Below are positions 37,230-45,363 of a stretch of 64,000 nucleotides of DNA, in pieces; position 1 is the first letter of the stretch; each line of letters opens with the position of its first letter. Both the position numbers and the translations under genes were made by a program. This stretch comes from Frigoribacterium sp. Leaf186 (GTDB lineage Bacteria; Actinomycetota; Actinomycetes; Actinomycetales; Microbacteriaceae): assembly GCF_001423905.1 (NCBI RefSeq), contig NZ_LMPQ01000001.1:1045319-1109318 (forward strand). The letters run 5' to 3'. The notes under the pieces were generated by a model, which had not been told where the DNA came from, did no database searches, and saw nothing but the letters and a program-made list of their open reading frames with translations.

Positions 37230-38339
37230 ATGCGCGTCGGCATCCCCACCGAGATCAAGAACAACGAGAACCGCGTCGCGGCGACGCCCGCCGGGGTCCA
37301 CGAGTTCTCGCGCCGGGGGCACGTCGTGCTCGTGCAGTCGGGGGCGGGCCTCGGCTCGGGCTTCTCGGACGAGGCATTCACCGCCGCGGGCGCGACCGTG
37401 GTCGACGACGCCGCCACGGTCTGGGGCGAGGCCGACCTGCTGATGAAGGTCAAAGAGCCCATCGCAGCCGAGTACCCGCTGATGCGGGCCGATCAGACCC
37501 TCTTCACCTACCTGCATCTCGCCGCCTCGCCCGAGTGCACCGACGCGGTGCTCGCCTCGGGCACCACGGCGATCGCCTACGAGACGGTGCAACGGGACGA
37601 CCGCAGCCTGCCGCTCCTCTCGCCGATGAGCGAGGTCGCCGGCCGCCTGTCGACCATGGTCGGCGCCTACCACCTCATGAAGCCCGTCGGCGGCACGGGA
37701 GTGCTGCTCGGCGGTGTGCCCGGCACGCCCAAGGCGAAGGTCGTCGTGATCGGCGGCGGGGTCGCCGGTGAGCACGCGGCCGCGAACGCCCTGGGCCTCG
37801 GCGCCGACGTGACGGTCGTCGACGTGTCGCTGCCGCGCCTCCGTGCCCTCGAGGTCCAGTTCGGCGGACGCGTCCAGACCAGGTCTTCGACGGCGTACGA
37901 GATCGGTGCCCAGGTCGCGGCCGCCGACCTCGTCGTCGGGTCGGTGCTGATCCCCGGTGCCCAGGCCCCCAAGCTCGTCACCGACGAGATGGTCGCGTCG
38001 ATGCGCCCCGGGTCGGTGCTCGTCGACATCGCCATCGACCAGGGCGGTTGCTTCGAGGGCTCGCACGCGACCACGCACGACGACCCGACCTTCGCCGTGC
38101 ACGACAGCGTCTACTACTGCGTCGCGAACATGCCCGGCGCGGTGCCGCAGACGTCGACCAGGGCCCTGACGAACGCGACCATGCCGTACGCCCTCGCCCT
38201 GGCCGATCGCGGGTGGCGCGACGCGATCGCCGCGGACGCGTCGCTCGAGCGGGGCGTCAACGCCGTCGCGGGTCGCATCACGAACGCCGGCGTCGCCGCC
38301 GCGGCGGGTGCCGAGGTCGCCGACGCGCGGGCTCTCTGA
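37230..38339 (+). CDS. ald: Alanine dehydrogenase
   Basis: 369 residues; NAD-dependent reversible deamination of L-alanine to pyruvate. MRVGIPTEIKNNENRVAATPAG; catalytic K75 (MKVKEPI) and H96 (YLHLAA); NAD loop VVIGGGVAGEHAA near 170; DIAIDQGGCFEGSHATTHDDPTF. All family residues seem present. Cytosolic hexamer in relatives. Regulated in all likelihood by the divergent Lrp-type gene. Confidence 0.96.
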   Translation: MRVGIPTEIKNNENRVAATPAGVHEFSRRGHVVLVQSGAGLGSGFSDEAFTAAGATVVDDAATVWGEADLLMKVKEPIAAEYPLMRADQTLFTYLHLAASPECTDAVLASGTTAIAYETVQRDDRSLPLLSPMSEVAGRLSTMVGAYHLMKPVGGTGVLLGGVPGTPKAKVVVIGGGVAGEHAAANALGLGADVTVVDVSLPRLRALEVQFGGRVQTRSSTAYEIGAQVAAADLVVGSVLIPGAQAPKLVTDEMVASMRPGSVLVDIAIDQGGCFEGSHATTHDDPTFAVHDSVYYCVANMPGAVPQTSTRALTNATMPYALALADRGWRDAIAADASLERGVNAVAGRITNAGVAAAAGAEVADARAL

Positions 38340-38372
38340 GCAGGCCGGGCCCGCCGACCGGACGACGAGCGA

Positions 38373-38429
38373 ACCGGACCGTCCGGTAAGCGAAGTCCAC
38401 GCCCCGAACCGGGTGGTCCGGTGACCACC
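38373..38429 (+). promoter_or_regulatory. Candidate TetR operators and -10 box
   Basis: ACCGGACCGTCCGGT (38373-38387) is a perfect 15-bp palindrome; GGTGGTCCGGTGACCACC (38412-38429) is a 7-4-7 inverted repeat. A TATGCT hexamer (38436-38441) ends 6 nt before the TetR ATG. The arrangement fits autorepression of the TetR gene. Confidence 0.5.
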
Positions 38430-38447
38430 TGCCCCTATGCTCTGGGC

Positions 38448-39011
38448 ATGGCACGACGACCCACCCCACCGCGGGAACGACTGCTCGAAGCGGCACGGGC
38501 GGAGTTCGCGGCCCGCGGCCTCGCCGGCGCCCGGGTCGACACCATCGCCCGCGACGCCGAGGCGAGCAAAGAGCGCCTCTACGCCCACTTCTCGACCAAG
38601 CGCGACCTCTTCGACGCGGCCCTCGGCGAGAGCATCGGTCGCTGGGTCGCCGTCGTGCCGTTCGACGCCCACGACCTGCCGGGGTGGGCCAGCGCCCTCT
38701 ACGACCACCTGGCTTCGAACCCCGACGACGCCCGGTTGCTGCTCTGGGGTCAGATCGAGGGCGTAGCGCTGCCGAGCCCGGGCGTGCTCGACCACGGCCA
38801 GCTCGAGGCGCGCCGCGACTCGGTGAAGGCCGCCCAGGACGCGGGCGAGATCTCGTCGGGCTGGGACGCGGACGAGCTGCTGACGATGGTCTTCGGCGTG
38901 GTCCTGGCCTGGTTCGTCACCCCCGAGGCGACGAACCTGCACACCGGACCGCAGCAGCGTCGGTGCGACGTCGTGCGGCAGGCCGTCGCCCGCATCGTCG
39001 ACCCCGGCTGA
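38448..39011 (+). CDS. TetR-family regulator
   Basis: 187 residues. HTH at about 8-55: RERLLEAARAEFAARGLAGARVDTIARDAEASKERLYAHFSTKRDLFDAAL. The C-terminal ligand domain is unassigned. ATG 38448 chosen; upstream palindromes suggest autorepression. 43 bp later the dienelactone hydrolase gene begins, a possible target. Confidence 0.9.
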   Translation: MARRPTPPRERLLEAARAEFAARGLAGARVDTIARDAEASKERLYAHFSTKRDLFDAALGESIGRWVAVVPFDAHDLPGWASALYDHLASNPDDARLLLWGQIEGVALPSPGVLDHGQLEARRDSVKAAQDAGEISSGWDADELLTMVFGVVLAWFVTPEATNLHTGPQQRRCDVVRQAVARIVDPG

Positions 39012-39054
39012 GGGCGGCAGGCGTCGTCCGTCCCGCCGGGAGTAGCGTCCCGGT

Positions 39055-39852
39055 GTGACCACGACCGAACCCAGCCCCCCGCTCTCCCCCGACCTGCAGC
39101 GCGTCCTCGACAGCGTGCCCGACCCGGGCGGCGTCACGACGTCGGACGAGGTCTACGCGGCGACCGACGTCGATCTCGAGGGGTTCCTGGCCAAGCCGGC
39201 CCGCGCCTCCTCGTCCGAGCTCGTGCCCGGCGTGCTCGTGCTGCACGACTGGATGGGCGTCATCGACCACGTCGAGGTGCGCGCGCAGATGCTCGCACGG
39301 CTCGGCTACGTCGCCCTCGCCGGCGACGTCTACGGCCAGGGCGTCCGCCCCTCGCCGGAGGAGGCCGCGGGTGAGGCCGGCAAGTACTACGGCGACGTGC
39401 CCCTGTTCCGTTCACGGCTGCTCGCGAACCTCGAGCGACTGCGCGCCGAACCCGGCGTCGACCCGTCGCGGATCGCCGTGATGGGCTACTGCTTCGGCGG
39501 CTCAGGGGCGCTCGAGCTGGCTCGCGCGGGTGCCGACGTCGCCGGCGTCGTGTCGTTCCACGGCGGACTGGGCACCGGGATGCCCGCCGAGAAGGGTGCC
39601 GTCACGGCCCCGCTGCTCGTCATGACGGGCGCGGCCGACCCGGTCGTCCCCGACGAGGCGGTCGTCGCCTTCGAGGACGAGATGCGGGCTGCCGAGGCAC
39701 CCGACTGGCAGGTGCTCAGCTACAGCGGCGTCATGCACGCCTTCGCGGTGCCCGGCACCGACGCACCCGACCACGGCGCGCAGTACGACGCCCGGGCGGA
39801 CCGCCGCTCGTGGCAGCAGCTCGAGGCGTTCCTCGACGAGGTCTTCGCTTAG
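39055..39852 (+). CDS. Dienelactone hydrolase family protein
   Basis: 265 residues, alpha/beta hydrolase. Nucleophile Cys in MGYCFGGSGALEL (near 145), Asp in GAADPVVPDE (near 194) and His in GVMHAFAVPG (near 227) make the Cys-Asp-His triad of DLH. GTG start 6 nt after a TAGCGT hexamer. Substrate unknown; possibly aromatic-lactone or general carboxylesterase. Confidence 0.88.
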   Translation: MTTTEPSPPLSPDLQRVLDSVPDPGGVTTSDEVYAATDVDLEGFLAKPARASSSELVPGVLVLHDWMGVIDHVEVRAQMLARLGYVALAGDVYGQGVRPSPEEAAGEAGKYYGDVPLFRSRLLANLERLRAEPGVDPSRIAVMGYCFGGSGALELARAGADVAGVVSFHGGLGTGMPAEKGAVTAPLLVMTGAADPVVPDEAVVAFEDEMRAAEAPDWQVLSYSGVMHAFAVPGTDAPDHGAQYDARADRRSWQQLEAFLDEVFA

Positions 39853-39882
39853 CCGCAGGCACCGGCCCCGGTGTGCCCCTTG

Positions 39883-39961
39883 GGAGGCGCGGGTCGACGG
39901 ACCGAGGAGGCGCGGTGCCGAGGAGGCGCGGTGCCAGGACGATCGTCGCCCCGGCACCGCG
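39883..39961. repeat. Three tandem copies of the dispersed GGAGGCGCG motif plus terminator hairpin
   Basis: Copies at 39883-39891, 39906-39914 and 39922-39930; the last two are in CCGAGGAGGCGCGGTG units 16 bp apart. CGCGGTGCC (39927-39935) pairs with GGCACCGCG (39953-39961), a 9-bp stem that can end both the converging hydrolase and ribH transcripts. Confidence 0.7.
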
Positions 39962-39966
39962 GGCGG

Positions 39967-40467
39967 TCAGAAGCCGGCGATGCGGGCGGCGCCCGCCCGG
40001 GCGAGGTCGCGCAGCCGGACGGCCGTGGCGATCGCCGCGTGGGCGGCCTCGGCCCCCTTGTCCTCCTTCGAGCCGGGCAGCCCGGCCCGGTCGAGACCCT
40101 GCTGTTCGTCGTCGAGGGTGAGCACGCCGAAGCCGACCGGCTTGCCGGTGTCGAGGGTGACCCGGAGCAGGCCCGAGGTGGCGGCGTCGGACACGTACTC
40201 GAAGTGCGGCGTGCCGCCGCGGATGATCACGCCGAGCGCCACCACGGCGTCGGCGCCGGCCTCGAGGGCGGCCTTGGCGACGACGGGCAATTCGAAGCTG
40301 CCGGGAACCCGGACCACGGTGGCCGTGGCCCCGAGGCGCTCGACGGTCGACAGCGCACCGGCCAGCAGGCCGTCGCTGATGGTCTCGTGCCAGGTGCCGG
40401 CGACGATCGTCACGCGGACTCCCGTGCCGTCGACGTCGAGTTCGGTGGGGGCGCCTGCTCCGCTCAT
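39967..40467 (-). CDS. ribH: 6,7-dimethyl-8-ribityllumazine synthase
   Basis: 166 residues; condenses DHBP with the pyrimidinedione to lumazine. [57 protein letters not shown] (with the catalytic His) and [19 protein letters not shown] are all present. ATG overlaps the ribB stop (ATGA). Last gene of the FMN-riboswitch operon. Confidence 0.95.
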   Translation of the reverse strand: MSGAGAPTELDVDGTGVRVTIVAGTWHETISDGLLAGALSTVERLGATATVVRVPGSFELPVVAKAALEAGADAVVALGVIIRGGTPHFEYVSDAATSGLLRVTLDTGKPVGFGVLTLDDEQQGLDRAGLPGSKEDKGAEAAHAAIATAVRLRDLARAGAARIAGF

Positions 40468-41222
40468 GCGGGGTCTCCTTCGGGGGTGCTGGGGGTTGTG
40501 CTGAGGGTGGTGTCGTCGTGGGTCGCGTCGCCGCGGGTCGTGTCGTGGTGGGGTTCCGTCGCCGGTGCGTCGAGGTCGCGATCGCCCAGCCACGTGACGA
40601 GGTCGGCGATGGTGACGACGGGCACACCCTCGCGGGCGCCGAAGTCGAGCAGGGCCGGCAGTCGCATCATCTCGCCGTCGTCGCCCACGATCTCGCTGAT
40701 GACCGCGACGGGTCGGAGGCCCGCGGCCTTCATCAGGTCGACGGACGCCTCGGTGTGCCCGTTGCGCTCGCGCACGCCGCCGGCTCGGGCCCGCAGCGGC
40801 AGGATGTGCCCGGGGCGGTGCAGGTCGTCGCGGACGCTGGTCGCCGACGCGAGGGTCCGAAGGGTCGTCGCCCGGTCGGACGCGCTGATGCCCGTCGTCA
40901 CGCCGGCCGCCGCGTCGACGCTGACCGTGTAGGCCGTGCCGCGGGCGTCCTCGTTGTGGGCGACCATGGGCGGCAGGTCGAGCCGGTCGGCGATCTCGTC
41001 GGTCATCGGCGCGCAGACGAAGCCCGACGACACCCGCACCGTCCAGGCGAGCCACTCGGGTGAGGCGAGCTCGGCCGAGAGCACGACGTCGCCCTCGTTC
41101 TCGCGGGACTCGTCGTCGACCACCACGACCGGGCGGCCCCGACGCAGGTGCTCGAGGGCGAGCTCGATCGGCGCGGGGCGCGAGTCGACCCGCGCCTCCT
41201 CGGCCGGCGCCGACACGGTCAC
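40464..41222 (-). CDS. ribB: 3,4-dihydroxy-2-butanone-4-phosphate synthase without the GTP cyclohydrolase II half
   Basis: 252 residues. DHBP synthase core: [89 protein letters not shown] and ending [16 protein letters not shown]. In most actinobacteria this point continues into the GTP cyclohydrolase II domain (RibBA, over 400 aa); here the protein instead ends in about 45 residues of Thr/Asp-rich disordered tail. Overlaps ribE and ribH by ATGA junctions. Confidence 0.92.
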   Translation of the reverse strand: MTVSAPAEEARVDSRPAPIELALEHLRRGRPVVVVDDESRENEGDVVLSAELASPEWLAWTVRVSSGFVCAPMTDEIADRLDLPPMVAHNEDARGTAYTVSVDAAAGVTTGISASDRATTLRTLASATSVRDDLHRPGHILPLRARAGGVRERNGHTEASVDLMKAAGLRPVAVISEIVGDDGEMMRLPALLDFGAREGVPVVTIADLVTWLGDRDLDAPATEPHHDTTRGDATHDDTTLSTTPSTPEGDPA

Positions 41223-41863
41223 GAGCGCCCCGTCGCGACGGCGTCCGCCGCGCCCAGGGCGTCGAGCCGCAGCATGCGTCGCACGTGCCGGGCGAGCACG
41301 TCGGTCTCGACGTTGACGCGGTCGCCGACGGCCTTGCCGCCGAGGGTGGTCACGGCGAGCGTCTCGGGGATCAGGCTGACCTCGAACCAGCCCGGCACGG
41401 CGCCGGGTTCGCTGATCGCGCTGACCGTCAGGCTCACTCCGTCGAGGGTGACCGACCCCTTGTCGACCAACAGGGGCGCGAGGTCGTCCGCGAGGTCGAA
41501 GCGCACGCGTCGCCAGGCGTCGCCCTGTTCGATCTCGACGACCGTGGCCGTGCCGTCGACGTGGCCCTGGACGATGTGGCCGCCGAGGCGGTCGCCGACC
41601 CGCGCGGCGCGCTCGAGGTTGACGGCGGTGCCCGTCCCGAACGAGCCCACGGTGCTCATGGCGAGGGTCTGGCGCATCACGTCGGCCGTGAAGGTGTCGC
41701 CCTGCTGCGCGACGACGGTCAGGCAGACGCCGCTGACCGAGATCGAGTCGCCGTGCGCGGCGTCGGCCAGGACGGCCGGGCCCCGGACGGTCAGGCGGAC
41801 GCTGTCGCCCTGGTCGTCGACGCGCTCGACGCGTCCGAGTTCTTCGACGAGTCCGGTGAACAT
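41219..41863 (-). CDS. ribE: Riboflavin synthase alpha subunit
   Basis: 214 residues. Two lumazine-binding barrels: [17 protein letters not shown] with [14 protein letters not shown], and [18 protein letters not shown] with [15 protein letters not shown], the duplicated signature. Start ATG 41863 fixed by the universal MFTGLVEE N-terminus. No strong Shine-Dalgarno lies before it; its ATG overlaps the stop of an upstream 28-codon ORF (TGATG), implying translational coupling. Confidence 0.95.
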   Translation of the reverse strand: MFTGLVEELGRVERVDDQGDSVRLTVRGPAVLADAAHGDSISVSGVCLTVVAQQGDTFTADVMRQTLAMSTVGSFGTGTAVNLERAARVGDRLGGHIVQGHVDGTATVVEIEQGDAWRRVRFDLADDLAPLLVDKGSVTLDGVSLTVSAISEPGAVPGWFEVSLIPETLAVTTLGGKAVGDRVNVETDVLARHVRRMLRLDALGAADAVATGRS

Positions 41864-41949
41864 CAGCGCACCGCCGTGGCCGTCGTGCCGTGCGGGCGTC
41901 GCGCCCCCACGGCTCGTGTGCGGCGCGTGCTCGCTGCCTGCGTGGTCAT
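41863..41949 (-). CDS. 28-residue leader ORF coupled to ribE
   Basis: ATG at 41949 preceded by CGGAGGACGAC, a better ribosome site than that of ribE; reads MTTQAASTRRTRAVGARR and ends ATAVR-TGA, where the last A starts the ribE ATG. Basic, no predicted fold. It sits between the FMN riboswitch and ribE, so its initiation region is the natural target for the riboswitch. Real translation is likely; a function of the peptide itself is not claimed. Confidence 0.5.
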   Translation of the reverse strand: MTTQAASTRRTRAVGARRPHGTTATAVR

Positions 41950-42017
41950 GTCGTCCTCCGGTCTGCCTGGCTCTGCCGAGGGCTCTCCGGGGGTGCGCGA
42001 CGCGAGGGTCGGCATCG

Positions 42018-42050
42018 GCCCGGGGTCCGCGGACGGAGGACCGGGCCCGC
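42018..42050 (-). promoter_or_regulatory. Hairpin downstream of the FMN aptamer (possible expression platform)
   Basis: On the minus strand GGCCCGGTCC and GGACC-C-CGGGCC can pair around a CCGTCCGC loop just after the aptamer. There is no T-run, so it could be an intrinsic or Rho-linked terminator or part of a translational switch. Confidence 0.4.
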
Positions 42051-42053
42051 GCA

Positions 42054-42178
42054 CCTCTCATCCGGACTATGACCGTCGGTACCGGAGTTCCACCGGTTCA
42101 ACCGGGCCCCCACCTCTCGGTGACGACACGGGTCGCGGACTGTGACCGCCGGCTCAGATTTTCACTGACCCCGGAGCG
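42054..42178 (-). promoter_or_regulatory. FMN riboswitch (RFN element)
   Basis: Minus-strand sequence contains the conserved RFN blocks in order: GTCAGTGAAAATCTGAGCC, GGCGGTCACAGTCCGCGACC, GGTTGAACCGGTGGAACTCC, GGTACCGACGGTCATAGTCC and closing GGATGAGAG. It precedes ribE-ribB-ribH and should repress them when FMN is high. Confidence 0.96.
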
Positions 42179-42194
42179 CGTTGCTCTGTCGGCG

Positions 42195-42200
42195 ACGATA
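42195..42200 (-). promoter_or_regulatory. Candidate rib operon -10 box
   Basis: TATCGT on the minus strand, which would start transcription near 42188, about 10 nt before the aptamer. No convincing -35. Confidence 0.4.
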
Positions 42201-42263
42201 GCACCGCCGCCCGGGCCGCCGCCGTCGTGTTCGGCGACGGCGTAGCGCGGCCCGACGCGGACG

Positions 42264-42380
42264 ACGCCACGAGATGGGCACGCCGCCACGAGATGACGTG
42301 GCGCTGTGCCCACATCGTGGCGCCGTGCCCACATCGTGGCGCCGTGCCCACAGCGTGTCGCCGTGCCCACCCGTGCTGCC
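42264..42380. repeat. 19-bp tandem repeat with inverted copies upstream of the rib promoter
   Basis: About four head-to-tail copies of CGTGCCCACATCGTGGCGC (42305-42380, the last two diverged) are preceded by two copies in the opposite orientation (CGCCACGAGATGGGCACG, about 42265-42282, and the following 22 bp). The array can fold into large hairpins. No spacers, so not CRISPR. The 228-bp gap holds nothing else. Confidence 0.8.
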
Positions 42381-42406
42381 GTTCCCACCCGCCGGCACGG
42401 CACGGC

Positions 42407-43099
42407 TCAGCCGACGACGAGCCCCAGGTGGGCCGCCATCGTCGGGGCGAAGGTCGCGAGCTGCAGCTCGTCGATGGTCGCGCCCCGCAGGCCCTCGAAG
42501 CCGTCGATGCGCGAGAAGTCGCTCGTGCGCAGGTCGGTGTGCGACAAGGAGGCGCGGGTCACGTCGAGCGTGCCGATCCGGCAGTCGACGAGCGCGACCC
42601 GCAGGGCCTGCACCCCGCCGAGGTCGAGCTCGCCGATGGTGCACCCCTCGATCACGACGTCGGTCAGGCGGGCTCCGCGCAGGTTGAGGAAGTCGATCTT
42701 GCCGCCGACCAGGTGCACCGACCGCAGCTCGGCGTCGAACAGCTCGGCCGACCCCCACCGCGGCCGCTCGACCCGTACGTCGCGCCAGGTGCTGCGCGAC
42801 GCGGCGAGCTCGGGCGCGAACGAGTCGGTCAGCACCGACTCGACCAACCGGGCGCCGCGCAGGCGGGCCGACCCGAGCCGGGGCGACTCGAAGACGCACT
42901 CGGTGAACTCGGCCCCCTCGAGGTCGCGGTCGGTGAGGTCGGCGTCGACGTACCGCTCGAGCTCTCGACTGCCGCGCGGCCCGAGCAGGTCGGTGCCGAG
43001 GTCGACGAGGCCCTGCGGGTCGACCGGATCGAGCCGCGGGGCGTCGGTGCCACCCGGGGTCGCGGGTCGGGACGACGAGGGGCGGCGCGGCGGGGTCAT
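42407..43099 (-). CDS. Pentapeptide-repeat protein
   Basis: 230 residues. From about residue 45 the chain shows A(D/N)LxX pentapeptide repeats (DADLTDRDLEGAEFTECVF, ARLRGARLVESVL, FLNLRGARLTDVVIEGC, LDVTRASLSHTDLRTSDF), predicting a right-handed quadrilateral beta helix. Such proteins can mimic DNA and protect gyrase, but most have unknown roles. A copy of the GGAGGCGCGGGTC motif is read in frame (42548). Monocistronic. Confidence 0.88.
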   Translation of the reverse strand: MTPPRRPSSSRPATPGGTDAPRLDPVDPQGLVDLGTDLLGPRGSRELERYVDADLTDRDLEGAEFTECVFESPRLGSARLRGARLVESVLTDSFAPELAASRSTWRDVRVERPRWGSAELFDAELRSVHLVGGKIDFLNLRGARLTDVVIEGCTIGELDLGGVQALRVALVDCRIGTLDVTRASLSHTDLRTSDFSRIDGFEGLRGATIDELQLATFAPTMAAHLGLVVG

Positions 43100-43162
43100 G
43101 CGTCGAGGCTAGCGGTGGGGTGCGACACGACCCGCGCCTCCTCGGCCGACCGCGGGCAGCCG

Positions 43163-43252
43163 CCTGCCGTCAGCCACCTGCCGCCAGCCACCCGCCGCCC
43201 GCAGCCTGCCGTCAGCCGTCGACCGCCAGCCGTCAGCCGCCTGCCGTCAGCA
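43163..43252. repeat. Degenerate CTGCCGTCAGCC repeats
   Basis: About seven imperfect units of CTGCCGTCAGCC / CCGCCAGCC between the pentapeptide gene and sdaA, reaching the last codons of sdaA. Together with a copy of the CGCGCCTCC motif at 43133 this fills the gap. No gene. Confidence 0.6.
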
Positions 43253-44671
43253 CTCGATGACGTTGACCGCGAGGCCGGCGCGGCTGGTCTCTTTGTAGCT
43301 GTCCTTCATGTCGCGTCCGGTCTGGCGCATCGTCTCGATGACGGTGTCGAGGCTGACGACGTGGCTGCCGTCGCCGAGCAGGGCCATGCGGGTCGCGGCG
43401 ACCGCCGTGCCCGCCGCGATGGCGTTGCGCTCGATGCACGGCACCTGCACGAAGCCCCCGACGGGGTCGCAGGTGAGGCCGAGGTGGTGCTCCATGGCGA
43501 TCTCGGCGGCGTTCTCGACCTGGCGGGGCGTGCCCCCGAGCAGGGCCGTCAGGGCGCCCGCGGCCATCGACGCGGCCGACCCGACCTCGCCCTGGCAGCC
43601 GGCCTCGGCGCCCGAGATCGAGGCGTTGCGCTTGTAGAGCGACCCGATCGCCGAGGCGGTCAGCAGGTAGGTGCGGGCGAGCTCGTCGTCGGTCGCCCCG
43701 TGGAACCTCATCGCGTAGTAGGCCACGGCCGGGATGATGCCCGCTGCGCCGTTGGTCGGCGCCGTGACGACGCGTCCGCCGCCGGCGTTCTCTTCGTTCA
43801 CGGCCATGGCGTAGGCCTGCAGCCACTGAGCGGGCAGGTCGGAGGCCAGCAGCGAGGAGGCGCGGCCCCGGTCGATCGCGGAGCCACCGAGCGCGAAGGC
43901 GGTCGCCCGCTCGTCTTGCTGACGCAGCATGGTGGCGAACTGCCGGGCGCGACGGGGCACCTTCATCCAGCCCGGCAGGACGCCGGTGGCCTCGAGCCCG
44001 GCGTCGACGCAGGCGCGCATCGCGGACCAGCGGTCGTCGAGGCCCGCCGCGGCGGCGGCCTCGCCGTGCAGCGCGACCTCGTTGCGCCAGGCGAGCTCGG
44101 CGATCGAGACGCCCTCGGCGTCGCAGAGGCGCAGCAGGTCGTCGGCGTCGGTGAAGGCGAAGGGCGCCTCGGCGGTGGGCACGGCCTGCTCGTCGTCGCC
44201 GTCGCGCACGACGAAGCCGCCGCCGACCGAGAAGTAGACCTCGCGGGCCAGGCTCTCGCCCGAGGCGTCGTAGGCCTCGACGCTCAGGGCGTTGGGGTGG
44301 CGTGGCATGCGGGTCAGCGGCGCCATGCGCAGGTCGTTCGGCGCGAAGGCGATCTGGTGACGACCGAGCAGCCGCAGGCCACCCCCCGACTCGACCGCCT
44401 GCTGCATGCCCGAGACGACCTGCGGGTCGCACGTCTCAGGCTGCATGCCCGCGAGCCCGGCGAGCACGGCCGAGGGGGTGCCGTGGCCGAGGCCCGTGGC
44501 GGCGAGCGAGCCGTAGAGCACGGCCTCGACGCGGGCGACGTCGCCCAGGCGACCCCCGGCCTCGACGCCGAGCAGGAACTCGCGGGCGGCCCGCATGGGG
44601 CCGACCGTGTGCGAGCTCGACGGGCCGATGCCGATCGAGAAGAGATCGAGAGCCGAGACGTGGTCGGTCAC
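43247..44671 (-). CDS. sdaA: L-serine dehydratase (single-chain, Fe-S)
   Basis: 474 residues; deaminates L-serine to pyruvate. Beta domain at the N-terminus: [23 protein letters not shown]. Alpha domain with [22 protein letters not shown] and [19 protein letters not shown], supplying the three Cys for the 4Fe-4S cluster, and the C-terminal [20 protein letters not shown] with the conserved terminal Cys. Oxygen-labile enzyme family. Monocistronic. Confidence 0.95.
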   Translation of the reverse strand: MTDHVSALDLFSIGIGPSSSHTVGPMRAAREFLLGVEAGGRLGDVARVEAVLYGSLAATGLGHGTPSAVLAGLAGMQPETCDPQVVSGMQQAVESGGGLRLLGRHQIAFAPNDLRMAPLTRMPRHPNALSVEAYDASGESLAREVYFSVGGGFVVRDGDDEQAVPTAEAPFAFTDADDLLRLCDAEGVSIAELAWRNEVALHGEAAAAAGLDDRWSAMRACVDAGLEATGVLPGWMKVPRRARQFATMLRQQDERATAFALGGSAIDRGRASSLLASDLPAQWLQAYAMAVNEENAGGGRVVTAPTNGAAGIIPAVAYYAMRFHGATDDELARTYLLTASAIGSLYKRNASISGAEAGCQGEVGSAASMAAGALTALLGGTPRQVENAAEIAMEHHLGLTCDPVGGFVQVPCIERNAIAAGTAVAATRMALLGDGSHVVSLDTVIETMRQTGRDMKDSYKETSRAGLAVNVIEC

Positions 44672-44759
44672 GTGCCACCTGCCTTCCGGGGTCCGCGACC
44701 ACGGTACCCGCTGCCGCCGACGGTCAAGGGCCGGGGCCGCCGAGGAGGCGCGGGTCGCC

Positions 44760-45275
44760 TCAGTCGGGACGCCCCACCTCGCGTGCCCGCTCGGCCATCG
44801 CGCCCGACATGCCCTCGAGGAACCGCCGGACGGTCTCGAGCTCGCCCTCGTCGAACTCGGACATGACGCGGTCGCTCATCACCCCGAGCGGTCCGAAGAA
44901 GGCCCCGGCGACCTCGCGGGCACGGTCCGAGTACCGCACGAGCACCCGGCGCCGGTCGGCGTCGTCACGGCCGCGCTGCACGTGGCCGACCTTCTCGAGC
45001 CGGTCGATCACGCCGGTGGCCGCGCCCGAGGTGACGCCGAGCAGTTCGCCGAGCCCCCCGGCCGTCACGGGGTCGCCGTCGCGTTCGGCCTGCATCACGT
45101 GCAGCAAGGCCTCGAGGTCGATGTGGCCGAGGCCGTGCTGCGCGGCGAAGGCCTGGGCGACCTTCTGCGACTCGGTGGTCAGGCGCTGCATGTGGGTGAC
45201 GATCTCGTCGGCCCGCGGCGAGCGCGTCGGACGAGCGGTCGCGGCCGTGGGAGCCGGGTCTGTCGGGGTGGGCAT
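44760..45275 (-). CDS. MarR-family regulator, divergent to MMPL exporter
   Basis: 171 residues. Winged helix: HIDLEALLHVMQAERDGDPVTAGGLGELLGVTSGAATGVIDRLEKVGHVQRGRDDADRRRVLVRYSD. ATG 45275 has AGGAGG 4 nt upstream. The 88-bp intergenic region to the MMPL gene carries two palindromes; so it is likely the local repressor of the exporter and of itself. Confidence 0.92.
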   Translation of the reverse strand: MPTPTDPAPTAATARPTRSPRADEIVTHMQRLTTESQKVAQAFAAQHGLGHIDLEALLHVMQAERDGDPVTAGGLGELLGVTSGAATGVIDRLEKVGHVQRGRDDADRRRVLVRYSDRAREVAGAFFGPLGVMSDRVMSEFDEGELETVRRFLEGMSGAMAERAREVGRPD

Positions 45276-45325
45276 GGGACCTCCTGCCCCACGATTCTGG
45301 TGGATGCTCCTGTGATCTGCAATAC

Positions 45326-45355
45326 TCTTAGCTCCTAAGACATTCAGCTACTGAA
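45326..45355. promoter_or_regulatory. Twin palindromes, candidate MarR operators
   Basis: TCTTAGCTCCTAAGA (45326-45340) and TTCAGCTACTGAA (45343-45355), both perfect with 3-bp centres, 16 bp centre to centre, ending 8 bp before the MMPL ATG. They form an AT-rich island in GC-rich DNA and overlap where the core promoter and RBS (CTGAAGGATCACC) would be. Confidence 0.75.
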
Positions 45356-45363
45356 GGATCACC

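Noticed and set aside
40464..41222. Frameshifted RibBA pseudogene
   Set aside because: No remains of a GTP cyclohydrolase II sequence were seen in any frame downstream, and ribH starts by a clean ATGA overlap; it is a natural stand-alone RibB.
42264..42380. Possible CRISPR array
   Set aside because: Units are 19 bp, directly adjacent without spacers and in both orientations; no cas genes are present.
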